Assembly (NCBI RefSeq): GCF_901875305.1 | Contig: NZ_CABFLY010000004.1 | Location: 230,359-294,358, forward strand | Direction of reading: 5' to 3' | Source: Rothia mucilaginosa | Lineage (GTDB): Bacteria > Actinomycetota > Actinomycetes > Actinomycetales > Micrococcaceae | Length of the DNA stretch: 64,000 bases | In this document: one piece after another, positions 35,595-44,076 of the stretch | Numbering within the stretch: position 1 is the stretch's first letter | Layout of the letters: each line of letters begins with the position of its first letter | Notes under the pieces: generated by a model | What the model saw: the letters and a program-made list of their open reading frames with translations, nothing else | Told to the model about the DNA's origin: nothing | Database searches by the model: none | Program-made: the position numbers and the translations under genes

Positions 35595-37180
35595 TACTTC
35601 TCCTCCTGAGTGTTCTGGTGCTTGTACTGTTCGGACGTGGCGGCCTCGGCCTGCCGGTTAATGGCGTCGCTGAGATCCTTAATCTGCGCGCGCCGCATGA
35701 CTTCGGCGTGCAGGGCCTGGAAATCGGGGGTCTTGGTCAGGGAGAGCACGGTCCGCTGATCCGGGGAGATAGTCAGCTCCAGCCCCTCCGCGGCGTAGAT
35801 GCGGGTCCAGCCCTCACCCATGCGCACGCTCTCGGGGTTTTCGAGCGTGCGGACCATAAGGTCGAAGACGAACTCGGGGTTCTTTGAGAGGAAGACTCGG
35901 GCGCGCTCGCTGAAGGCCATTTCGAGGGCGCTGAGCGGGGTGTACTCACTGTGGGCCAGGGGCGCGTTGTCCCCGTCGTTGCATTCGGCTTCGTACTCGT
36001 CGACGACGGTGATTAGCTCGGCGGAGGCGGTGTTGACGTCCACGCGATAGTCGTCATACCTGAAGCGAATCGTCCAGTCGTTGACGCGTTCTGCCATACC
36101 CTCGCCCAGGATGGTACGCACGAGATCCTCGCTGAGTCCCTCGCGCTCCATACGCTGACGCAGCCCGGGACGGATGCGGTAGGTGCGCTCGCGATCCTCC
36201 GCGGTGACCTCTGCGGGGCGGGCGGGAGCCGCGGATGCGGCCACCTCAGATGTGGCCGGCGCGGTTCCGGCGGAAGGCACGGGCATCGGTGCCGGGGTAT
36301 TCGGGACATCCGGAGTGATGTTTCCCGGGGTGGCTTCCTGCTCTGCTTCCTGTTCTGCGGCCTGTTGCCGGGCGCGCAGGCCCTGCAGGTACTCCTCGAT
36401 CTGCGGCGGGCGGTAGGTGAGCGTGGCTTTGCGGAACATGCCGGGTGAGGGGGCCGCGGGGACAGCGGGTGCCGAGGGCTTCGGGGCGGCCGGGCGCGTT
36501 TCGGAGGGAGTCTCGAGGGGCGCGGAGGCAACCGGTGTGGGCGCGCTGGGCTTCGGCGGAGTAGGCTTGGGCGCCGTGAATTGGGCAACGGAAGGCTTGG
36601 GTGCGCTGGGTTTGGGTGCGCTGGGTTTGGGGGCCTCCGAGGGAGTGACGGTCTTCTCCTCGGGTACTTGTTCTCCGGAAGTCCCCTGCTCGGCTCCCGC
36701 GCGGGCGCGGCGAGCTATCAGCGCGGGAGAGGGGACGGGTTTAGGTTGCTCTGCGACCGGTGCGGTTGCTTCGGCCGGCGCGCTCGTCTCTTCGTCGTTG
36801 TGTACGGCGGTCTCCCCAGCTTCGGTCACGGTTTCTGCGGTGGGGGCCTCTGCGCCGGTGTCCTCAGGGCCTTCTTCGGCATGGTTTCCGCGCAGGAGGG
36901 CAGCTATGAGCTCCTGGCGCGAGGTGTACGGAATAATTTGCTCAGGTGTATCGATGTAGCGCGGGAAGTTTTCGTAAAGAATTTTTGCGGCGCTTTCGAA
37001 GAGCTTCTCAACGCCCGGCACTTCGGCGGGGGAACAGGGGCAGAGTAGCTCGTGGCGCTGATCGTTGTAGAGGGCCCAGTGGGCGCAGCGCTCGCTGGGG
37101 GCGAAGTAGTCGAGTGTTCCTAGATCTGCAATATCGATAAGCGCACCTATGAGGGATTGCGGGATGGATAACTGAGCCAT
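35594..37180 (-). CDS. Unknown modular protein B, paralogue of protein A with long Pro-rich linker
   Basis: 528 aa from ATG 37180 (MAQLSIPQSL), chosen because AAAGGAG lies 4 bases upstream; the frame is open to 37237. Residues 1-97 resemble the N-terminal domain of protein A (xSIPQSLIGALIDIADLG; LFESAAKILYENF against LYFTLMPLIAHEF). A disordered linker (100-330) includes PKPSAPKPSAPKPS repeats. Two modules follow: 336-396 (MEREGLSEDLVRTIL, YDDYRVDVNTASAELITVV) and 430-487 (FVFDLMVRTLENPESV, LELTISPDQRTVLSLT). No membrane segment or known catalytic motif. First gene of the pair, 187 bp downstream of a tRNA-Arg terminator. Confidence 0.8.
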   Translation of the reverse strand: MAQLSIPQSLIGALIDIADLGTLDYFAPSERCAHWALYNDQRHELLCPCSPAEVPGVEKLFESAAKILYENFPRYIDTPEQIIPYTSRQELIAALLRGNHAEEGPEDTGAEAPTAETVTEAGETAVHNDEETSAPAEATAPVAEQPKPVPSPALIARRARAGAEQGTSGEQVPEEKTVTPSEAPKPSAPKPSAPKPSVAQFTAPKPTPPKPSAPTPVASAPLETPSETRPAAPKPSAPAVPAAPSPGMFRKATLTYRPPQIEEYLQGLRARQQAAEQEAEQEATPGNITPDVPNTPAPMPVPSAGTAPATSEVAASAAPARPAEVTAEDRERTYRIRPGLRQRMEREGLSEDLVRTILGEGMAERVNDWTIRFRYDDYRVDVNTASAELITVVDEYEAECNDGDNAPLAHSEYTPLSALEMAFSERARVFLSKNPEFVFDLMVRTLENPESVRMGEGWTRIYAAEGLELTISPDQRTVLSLTKTPDFQALHAEVMRRAQIKDLSDAINRQAEAATSEQYKHQNTQEEK

Positions 37181-37366
37181 GATGCTCCTTTGCATGAGGT
37201 GTATCCCCAACTTGGGCGTCGAGGGTCTTTCTTCCATCCTATGCGTTTTTTCATCGGTGTGCGCCGGAGCACGTCATATTATGCGGATGAAATGCGAATT
37301 TTTGGTGTGGATGCGGTTGGTGCGTCCGTAACCGGGGCGGAGGTAGGGCGGTTTTGTTAGGGATAC

Positions 37367-37397
37367 AAAAAATCCCCGGTTCCGAAGAACCGGGGAT
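37367..37397 (-). terminator. Terminator after tRNA-Arg
   Basis: Stem ATCCCCGGTTC / GAACCGGGGAT, 4-base loop, followed on the minus strand by TTTTTTG. It lies 4 bp after the tRNA CCA end. Confidence 0.92.
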
Positions 37398-37400
37398 CGG

Positions 37401-37476
37401 TGGTGCGCCCGAAGGGATTCGAACCCCCAACCTTCTGATCCGTAGTCAGATGCTCTATCCGTTGAGCTACAGGCGC
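37401..37476 (-). tRNA. tRNA-Arg(ACG)
   Basis: Minus strand GCGCCTG acceptor (37476-37470) pairs with the 3' CGGGCGC, then A and encoded CCA (37401-37403). Anticodon stem TCTGA/TCAGA encloses CTACGGA, giving ACG (read as ICG). T arm GGGGGTTCGAATCCC is present. Confidence 0.97.
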
Positions 37477-37632
37477 ATGTTCCTCGCTTCGGATTTCTTC
37501 AACCCGCCGCGGCAACAGGTAATACTATACGAGGGTTTCGAAGAGCCTGCAAGTCGAAAAACTCCAGAAGGCTCCGATTTGTGAGTGTTAAAACCTGGTT
37601 ATGCCCTATTTTCCCGCGAGATTCCGGGGTTT

Positions 37633-37980
37633 TTGACCTGAGAAAAATTTTTTAAAATATTTTTGCGGTACCCCAAAATGGGGGAGCGTAGAACCTCGAT
37701 GGCGCCCTAAACGCCTCATGCGCCCCTCTTCCCGGACCCGTAGAATTTCCGAATCAAATCCCCATGCTGTTCTCATGTAGGGGGCGGGTGCATCCCTGAC
37801 CTATTCGCCCTGGTCGACGCCTCACCGAATCCCTATCCAATCGGTGTGACGGGCAGAACGTGAGAAATAACATCGTAGAAGGGTGTTTGAGTCATTAATG
37901 CGATATTCTGTAAGCATCACGAGGAAGTGGCTTCTGTCCAAGCGTGCATATCTACCGTCATTTGCACGCTTGTAGTTTTT
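37633..37980 (+). promoter_or_regulatory. Long pckG leader with promoter candidate and terminator-like hairpin
   Basis: A candidate promoter has -35 TTGACC (37633-37638), a 17-bp spacer and -10 AATATT (37656-37661), leaving a leader of nearly 400 nt before pckG. At 37940-37971 the arms AAGCGTGCA/TGCACGCTT are followed by GTAGTTTTT: a terminator inside the leader, 80 nt before the start codon. It may attenuate pckG or end a separate small RNA. The whole 37486-38060 stretch has no protein gene. Confidence 0.5.
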
Positions 37981-38060
37981 AACTGCTTCTTCGCTACCGC
38001 AGACCTATCGCGGATCGACGTAGTATCCGCGGTATTTACCGATTGAAGGGGAAAACGTCA

Positions 38061-39911
38061 ATGGCTGACACCTCAACTCGTACTCTCTCTGCCGAACTCG
38101 AAAAGGAGCTGCAGGGCGCACCCACTACCCACCAGGGTCTTCTGGAATGGGTTCGCGAGGTTGCCGCGCTGACGCAGCCCGACCACATCTACTGGGTGGA
38201 CGGCTCCGAGGAAGAATATGATCGCCTTGCGCAGGAGCTGGTGGACGCCGGAACCTTCGTTCGTCTGAGCGATCACGAATTCCCGAATTCCTACGCTGCT
38301 TTCTCCGACCCCGACGACGTAGCACGTGTCGAGGAGCGCACCTTCATCTGCTCTGAGACCGAAGAGGGCGCTGGCCCGACCAACAATTGGCGTGACCCCG
38401 TCGAAATGAAGAAGACTCTGACCGGCCTGTTCGAGGGCTCGATGCGTGGCCGCACCATGTACGTGATTCCCTTCGTCATGGGCTCGCTGAAGGCGAAGAA
38501 GCCCAAGATTGCCGTTGAGCTGACCGACTCCGCATACGTCGTGTGCTCGATGCGCATCATGGCAACCATCGGCAAGGACGTTCTGGCTAAGCTGAACGAA
38601 ACTAATGGCTTCTTCGTCAAGGCCTTGCACTCCGTTGGCGCACCCCTGGAGCCCGGTCAGAAGGACGTTTCCTGGCCCTGCAACCCCGAGAAGTACATCG
38701 TCCAGTTCCCCGAGACTCGCGAAATTTGGTCCTTCGGTTCCGGTTATGGCGGCAACGCGCTGCTGGGCAAGAAGTGCTATGCACTGCGTATTGCATCCGT
38801 CATTGGTCGCGACGAGGGCTGGATGGCAGAGCACATGCTCATCCTGAAGGTCACCAACCCCGAGGGCAAGGTCCGCTACATTTCTGCGGCGTTCCCCTCG
38901 GCTTGCGGCAAGACCAACTTCGCCATGATGGACCCGACCATTGAAGGCTGGAAGGCCGAGATGGTCGGTGACGACATCTCCTGGATTGAGTTCGATGAGA
39001 ACCACCAGGCACGCGTGGTCAACCCCGAGGCCGGCCTGTTCGGCGTGGCACCGGGCACCGGTTACTCCACCAACCCGAACGCTATGAAGGCTATCGCCAA
39101 GGGCAACACTATCTTCACCAACGTTGCTCTGACCGACGACGGCTCGGTCTGGTGGGAGGGCAAGACCGACGAGGCTCCCGCACACCTGATTGACTGGACC
39201 GGTAAGGACTGGACTCCCGAGTCCGGTCGCCCGGCAGCTCACCCGAACTCCCGTTTCTGCACTCCCGCGTCCCAGGTGGATATGCTCGCTCCCGAGTACT
39301 ACGATCCCGAGGGCGTGCCGCTGAGTGCCATCGTTCTGGGCGGCCGCCGCAAGACCACCGTTCCGCTGGTGTCTGAGTCCGATAGCTGGGAGCAGGGCGT
39401 GTTCCGTGCCGTCACTCTGTCGTCGGAGACCACCGCGGCTGCTAAGGGCGCTGTCGGTGTGATTCGCCGCGACCCGATGGCTATGCTGCCCTTCATCGGT
39501 TACAACGCCGGTGACTACTTCCAGCACTGGATTGACCTGGGTAAGAAGCACGGCGCAGAGAACATGCCGAAGATTTACTACGTCAACTGGTTCCGCCGTA
39601 CTCCCGATGGTGGTTTCGCATGGCCCGGCTTCGGCGAGAACTCGCGTGTTGTGAAGTGGATCTTCGACCGTCTGGATGGCAAGGCCGGTGGCCAGGAGAC
39701 CTTCTTGGGCACCGTTCCCACCAAGGAGGACCTGGACCTGACCGGCCTGAAGATCTCCGACGAGGAGCTGAGTGCAGCCCTGGCTGTCTCTAAGGATGAG
39801 TGGGCTGCTGAGCTTCCCGGTATTGACGAGTGGCTGGCTAAGTTCGGCGACAAGCTACCGGTTGAGGTCCGCGAGCAGCGTGATGCTCTGGCCAAGTCCT
39901 TGGAGGACTAA
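38061..39911 (+). CDS. pckG: Phosphoenolpyruvate carboxykinase (GTP)
   Basis: Converts oxaloacetate + GTP to PEP + CO2, the entry to gluconeogenesis. 616 aa, normal for the GTP form. The GTP/P-loop segment with its reactive Cys is [17 protein letters not shown]; the Mn/oxaloacetate site includes [12 protein letters not shown] and the later [17 protein letters not shown]. Start ATG 38061 (MADTSTRT), after GAAGGGG; the extra six codons upstream are not needed. Preceded by a long leader with an internal terminator-like hairpin. Confidence 0.97.
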   Translation: MADTSTRTLSAELEKELQGAPTTHQGLLEWVREVAALTQPDHIYWVDGSEEEYDRLAQELVDAGTFVRLSDHEFPNSYAAFSDPDDVARVEERTFICSETEEGAGPTNNWRDPVEMKKTLTGLFEGSMRGRTMYVIPFVMGSLKAKKPKIAVELTDSAYVVCSMRIMATIGKDVLAKLNETNGFFVKALHSVGAPLEPGQKDVSWPCNPEKYIVQFPETREIWSFGSGYGGNALLGKKCYALRIASVIGRDEGWMAEHMLILKVTNPEGKVRYISAAFPSACGKTNFAMMDPTIEGWKAEMVGDDISWIEFDENHQARVVNPEAGLFGVAPGTGYSTNPNAMKAIAKGNTIFTNVALTDDGSVWWEGKTDEAPAHLIDWTGKDWTPESGRPAAHPNSRFCTPASQVDMLAPEYYDPEGVPLSAIVLGGRRKTTVPLVSESDSWEQGVFRAVTLSSETTAAAKGAVGVIRRDPMAMLPFIGYNAGDYFQHWIDLGKKHGAENMPKIYYVNWFRRTPDGGFAWPGFGENSRVVKWIFDRLDGKAGGQETFLGTVPTKEDLDLTGLKISDEELSAALAVSKDEWAAELPGIDEWLAKFGDKLPVEVREQRDALAKSLED

Positions 39912-39947
39912 GCCACAGGACTGAACCGCTAACGTGTTGAGCGGCTG

Positions 39948-39981
39948 AAGGGGTGGAATCTCGGTTGAGGTTCCACCCCTT
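39948..39981 (+). terminator. Hairpin after pckG
   Basis: Perfect 11-bp arms AAGGGGTGGAA / TTCCACCCCTT, 12-base loop. The downstream sequence (GCCTATAT) lacks a T-run, so termination may be weak. Confidence 0.65.
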
Positions 39982-40236
39982 GCCTATATGCCGTGTGTCG
40001 GTGCGTATATTTTGAAATGTAAAGCTATACACCGCAAAAGATAATGCGAACGGGCTTAAGAAATATTTGGAGGCCTTCCGGTCGAGTGGGGGTAGGTCTC
40101 TAACTTTCGGCTCTTGGGGCACGTCGATACAATGCCTGTGTATGTTTTTAATGTGCCTCGGCCCTCCGGCGTGGTGTATATGCCGCCGGATGCCCTATGG
40201 GTTTCCTGCTGAGGACAAGTGGTGAAAGGAGTATCC

Positions 40237-40710
40237 ATGCGTTTGACAGCTTTCTCAGATGTCTCGCTGCGCGTGTTGATGCTCCTGTCTGCTCTGGAGC
40301 CGGGACAAAAGCTTTCGACCCAGAAGATTGCGGAGGGTGTGGACACCCCCTATAACCATGTGGCGAAGGCAGTGGCTTTCTTGGTGAATCAGGGGTACCT
40401 GGACTCGACGCGCGGTCGGGCTGGGGGCGTGATGCTCTCGGAATCTGGGCGTTCGGTGACGGTTGGTACTATTCTTCGCGCTACTGAAGGCGATATCCCC
40501 ATGATTGAGTGTGAGGATGAGAATGGCCACTGCCCTCTAGATAAGTTCTGCCGCTTGCGCAATGTGTTGGCGCGCGCTCGGGAAGCTTTCTATGCTGCTG
40601 TGGATTCAGTGACGATTACCGAATTGACGGCCGGTGCTAGTCCGGTGGGCCCGATTCTTCTGGAGCTTAGGATGACCCCTCCGGAGGACGCGATTCCTGC
40701 TCGTTCGTAG
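40237..40710 (+). CDS. nsrR: Rrf2-family nitric-oxide sensor/repressor NsrR
   Basis: 157 aa. Winged helix at the N-terminus (MRLTAFSDVSLRVLMLLSAL; TPYNHVAKAVAFL). Three cluster cysteines in CEDENGHCPLDKFC match the Fe-S loop of NsrR. NO destroys the cluster and relieves repression. Start ATG 40237, with AAAGGAG 5-6 bases upstream. The flavohaemoglobin gene is next on the same strand, 485 bp away, the classic NsrR target. Confidence 0.92.
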   Translation: MRLTAFSDVSLRVLMLLSALEPGQKLSTQKIAEGVDTPYNHVAKAVAFLVNQGYLDSTRGRAGGVMLSESGRSVTVGTILRATEGDIPMIECEDENGHCPLDKFCRLRNVLARAREAFYAAVDSVTITELTAGASPVGPILLELRMTPPEDAIPARS

Positions 40711-41195
40711 GTTTTTGAGGGCTCAATGGGGAGTCTTGCAGGTTGGTTGTGGGACGAATCCCCCGAGGCCGTGAACGTGCACTATTTTCGAAAATGTGCA
40801 GGTTTGAGCTCGCGATATAAAAATGTAAGTAGAGTCACTATTTTTCCATTGCGTCAATTATCTCGTGGAAATATATATTCATGACGGAATTTTTATGCAT
40901 GTACTGTCGCTAGTCAATCGCAAAATTCTCATCTTTGACGCAAATATATAGTGTCTTACACAGTCGATACTTCGAGTCGTAACAAACCTTAAGTGCCTGC
41001 GGTACGGGTTGTCCCCGCTACACGGTACGCCCTGAGAAAACGTAAACAAGGGTCGAGGTGCTAGTGTGGGGGTGTTTTATAAACACTTTGTCACCAACGG
41101 AGCGACCCTCGGTACACCTCGTGGCCGTCATCAACGCCGGCTCGCGACGCTTCCGGCTCCCATGGGTGACCGTTACAGGAAGAAGGCACACACCG
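40711..41195 (+). promoter_or_regulatory. hmp upstream region with palindromes
   Basis: AT-rich 485-bp gene-free stretch. A perfect palindrome GTGTTT-TAT-AAACAC lies at 41072-41086, about 110 bp before hmp, overlapping a TATAAA-like -10. Further upstream TTGCGTCAA (40849-40857) and its exact complement TTGACGCAA (40935-40943) are separated by about 80 bp. Either could bind NsrR or another stress regulator; neither was matched to a known consensus. Confidence 0.5.
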
Positions 41196-42377
41196 ATGCT
41201 CTCCGAAAAGTCCCGTCCCATTATTGAGGCAACGCTGCCCATCATCGCCGAGCGCATTAACGACATCACTCCCGACTTCTACCGTCGAATGTTCGCCGCC
41301 CGTCCCGACCTGATGGACGGCATGTTCTCCCGTTCCTCCCAGCTCGAAGGCACCCAGCCCCGTGCACTGGCTGGCTCCATCGCCGTGTTCGCCTCCTACA
41401 TTGTTGAGCACCCCGACTCCTACCCCGACGAGGTCCTCTCCCGCGTGGCCCACAAGCACGCCTCCCTGGGCCTGAAGGAAGAAGAGTACCCCACCGTCTA
41501 CAAGTACCTCTTCGAGGCTATTGCCGCTAACCTCGGCGACCTGGCAACCCCCGAAATCGTTGACGCCTGGACCGAGGTCTACTGGCTCATGGGTAACGCC
41601 CTCATCAAGCTGGAGAAGGGCCTGTACGCTTCTCAGGCCAACGACGTAACCCGCGCACCCTTCAAGGTCGTGGACCGCAAGGAGACCGGTGAGAACGTCG
41701 TCGTGCTGACCTTCGAGCCCGCCGATGACACCCCCATGACCGAGTCCAAGGGTGGCCAGTACATCTCCATCACCGTTCCCGCACGTGACGGTCTGCGCCA
41801 GGCACGCCAGTACACCCTGCTACCCAGCAAGAAGAACCAGCGCCGCATCGGCGTGAAGCTCGACCCCAACGGCGAGATGACCTCCATCCTGCACGAGCTG
41901 AAGGTCGGTGACGTTGTTGAGCTCTCCAACCCCTACGGCGACCTGACCCTGGAGGGTTTCGGCGACCCCGAGGCACCCCTGTACCTCTTCTCCGCAGGTA
42001 TCGGTACCACTCCCATGCTCAGCTTCCTCTCCGAGCTGGTTGAGAAGGGCTCGACCCGCCCCGTGACCGTGGTTCACGCTGACCGCCGTCTGGATACCTG
42101 GCCCCTGCGTGAAGAGCTCGTCGAGCTCGTCGGCAAGCTGCCGAATGCGCGCCTCATCTCCTTCATCGAGGGCGAGGGCGGCGACTACACCGGCCGCGTC
42201 GACGTCTCCAAGCTGGACGTTCCCTCCAACGCCAACGTGTACCTCTGCGGCCCGCTGCCCTTCATGCAGGGCGTGCGTTCCGCCCTGGTGGATGCGGGCG
42301 TCCCCGGTAAGAACATCAACTACGAGATCTTCGGCCCGGACCAGTGGATGCTCCACGACCAGGCACGCGAGGCGTAA
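41196..42377 (+). CDS. hmp: Flavohaemoglobin, nitric oxide dioxygenase
   Basis: Oxidises NO to nitrate with O2 and NAD(P)H. 393 aa, full three-domain protein: globin (1-140, proximal His in VAHKHASLGL), FAD domain (RQARQYTLLPS), NAD domain (SAGIGTTPMLSFLSEL; VYLCGPLPFMQGV). Start ATG 41196 (MLSEKSRPII), with AGAAGG upstream; the open frame back to 41058 is not typical of the family. Forms an NO-response pair with nsrR. Confidence 0.97.
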   Translation: MLSEKSRPIIEATLPIIAERINDITPDFYRRMFAARPDLMDGMFSRSSQLEGTQPRALAGSIAVFASYIVEHPDSYPDEVLSRVAHKHASLGLKEEEYPTVYKYLFEAIAANLGDLATPEIVDAWTEVYWLMGNALIKLEKGLYASQANDVTRAPFKVVDRKETGENVVVLTFEPADDTPMTESKGGQYISITVPARDGLRQARQYTLLPSKKNQRRIGVKLDPNGEMTSILHELKVGDVVELSNPYGDLTLEGFGDPEAPLYLFSAGIGTTPMLSFLSELVEKGSTRPVTVVHADRRLDTWPLREELVELVGKLPNARLISFIEGEGGDYTGRVDVSKLDVPSNANVYLCGPLPFMQGVRSALVDAGVPGKNINYEIFGPDQWMLHDQAREA

Positions 42378-42412
42378 AAACCCCGTAAGCCGGCTCGTCC
42401 GCTAGGTTTCTT

Positions 42413-42461
42413 AAACCCGGCTAAGTTCTGCTCTTAGACAGAAGAACCTAGCCGGGTTTTT
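42413..42461 (+). terminator. Terminator after hmp
   Basis: AAACCCGGCTA / TAGCCGGGTTTTT with an extra inner stem GTTCT/AGAAC; T-run 42457-42461. Confidence 0.9.
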
Positions 42462-42473
42462 AGAACCCAAAAT

Positions 42474-42516
42474 AAAAATCCCGCCCCGCAGAAATATTCT
42501 GCGGGGCGGGATTTTT
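42474..42516 (-). terminator. Terminator after manB
   Basis: Very strong stem AAAAATCCCGCCCCGCAGAA and its complement, 3-4 base loop, with A-run and T-run on the two sides, so it works in both directions. Confidence 0.92.
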
Positions 42517-42532
42517 AGTAGTTAGCTGGTGC

Positions 42533-43939
42533 TTAGCCCTGGCGAACCAGAGCAAGAACCTCGTCGCGGACGCGCTCCATAGTCGCAACATCCGGTGCCT
42601 CAAGGTTCAGGCGCAGGAAAGGCTCGGTGTTCGACGGACGCAGGTTAACCCACCAACCCTCTTCGGTGTTGGTGAAGGTGGTGCCGTCGGAGTCCTCAAT
42701 GACCACGGGAGCGTTAGCGTAGTGTGCACGCACGCGGTCCACAGCAGCAGCCTTGTCCTCAATCTCGGAGTTAATCTCGCCGGAGGCAACGTACGGGGAG
42801 TACTTCGCGCTAATCTCGGAGAGGGGCTCGTCGCCGCCACCCAGAGCTGCCAGCACGTGCATAGCGGCCAGCATACCGGTGTCAGCGTTGAAGAAGTCCT
42901 TGAAGTAGTAGTGAGCGGAGTGCTCGCCACCGAACACGCCGTTCTCCTTGGCCATAACAGCCTTAATGAAAGAGTGACCAACGCGGGTCTTCACGGCGCG
43001 GCCGCCCAGCTTCTCCACGAGCTCGGGCACAGCCTTCGAGGTAATCAGGTTGTAGATGATGACGGGCTCAGCGTTACCATCAGCCTTGGCGCGAGCAATC
43101 TCGCGCTCAGCCACCAGGGCGGTCACAGCCGAGGGGGTCACTGCGTTACCCTTCTCGTCAATCACGAAGCAACGGTCGGCGTCGCCGTCGAAGGCGAGAC
43201 CGATGTCGGCGCCGTGCTTCACAACAGCCTTCTGCAGGTCGACCAGGTTGGCCGGCTCCAGCGGGTTGGCCGGGTGGTTCGGGAAGGTACCGTCCAGCTC
43301 GAAGTACAGGGGAACAATCTCCAGGGGTAGGCCCGGCAGGATGGTGTCGCCCAGAACGGCGGGGGTGGTCATACCACCCATACCGTTACCGGCATCCACC
43401 ACGACCTTCAGCGGGCGGATGGAGGAGAGGTCCACGAGCTTGCGCAGGTACTCTGCGTAAGGCTTGAGGATGTCCTTCTCGGTCACGGTGCCGACCTTCT
43501 CAACCGAAGGAATCTCGCCAGCATCCAGGTACTTCTGTGCCTGGTCGCGGATATCAAACAGACCGGTTTCGGAAGACACCGGAACGGCGCCAGCCTTAGC
43601 CATCTTCATGCCGTTGTATTCGGCAGGGTTGTGGCTAGCGGTAAAGGTAACACCGGCAGCATTTTCAACACCGCACGCAAAGTAGAGAACGTCGGTAGAG
43701 ATCAGACCGATCTTTTCAACGTTTGCGCCGCGAGCGGTTGCACCCTGGGCAAATGCATCCATGAATTCGGGAGAGGAGGGACGCATGTCGCCACCGACCA
43801 AGACGGTCTGGCCCTGCAGTCCCAGAACATCGACAAATGCCGCACCGGTAGCGCGAACAGTCTCTGCAGTAATGGTTTCGCCGACGATGCCACGCACGTC
43901 GTACGCCTTGAATGAGTCATGTAGATTAATAGTAGTCAC
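42533..43939 (-). CDS. manB: Phosphomannomutase/phosphoglucomutase
   Basis: Interconverts mannose-6-P and mannose-1-P (and possibly the glucose pair), feeding GDP-mannose and mannosylation. 468 aa. Phospho-Ser loop TFTASHNPAEYNGMKM, metal site AFDGDADRC, sugar-binding loop FGGEHSAHYYF, phosphate-binding RPSNTEPFLRLN. Divergent from manA, with which it shares the 137-bp promoter region 43940-44076. Confidence 0.95.
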   Translation of the reverse strand: MTTINLHDSFKAYDVRGIVGETITAETVRATGAAFVDVLGLQGQTVLVGGDMRPSSPEFMDAFAQGATARGANVEKIGLISTDVLYFACGVENAAGVTFTASHNPAEYNGMKMAKAGAVPVSSETGLFDIRDQAQKYLDAGEIPSVEKVGTVTEKDILKPYAEYLRKLVDLSSIRPLKVVVDAGNGMGGMTTPAVLGDTILPGLPLEIVPLYFELDGTFPNHPANPLEPANLVDLQKAVVKHGADIGLAFDGDADRCFVIDEKGNAVTPSAVTALVAEREIARAKADGNAEPVIIYNLITSKAVPELVEKLGGRAVKTRVGHSFIKAVMAKENGVFGGEHSAHYYFKDFFNADTGMLAAMHVLAALGGGDEPLSEISAKYSPYVASGEINSEIEDKAAAVDRVRAHYANAPVVIEDSDGTTFTNTEEGWWVNLRPSNTEPFLRLNLEAPDVATMERVRDEVLALVRQG

Positions 43940-43977
43940 GCCTTTTATTTTAGCGGTAAAGAAGTCTGTAAAGCCCC

Positions 43978-43983
43978 TATAAT
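43978..43983 (+). promoter_or_regulatory. -10 box for manA
   Basis: Exact TATAAT in the manB/manA divergent region, 94 bp before manA. No good -35 hexamer could be found at the right spacing. Confidence 0.4.
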
Positions 43984-44076
43984 GGGCAGGTAAAACCTTA
44001 TAAATTCCGCTGAATATATGGGTTTTTTATCACGTCACTTACATCAAACAGCCCCCAGCGAGAGGTATTTTTCCCC

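Noticed and set aside
38073..39551. 492-residue open frame opposite pckG
   Set aside because: Shadow of a strongly conserved PEPCK coding sequence.
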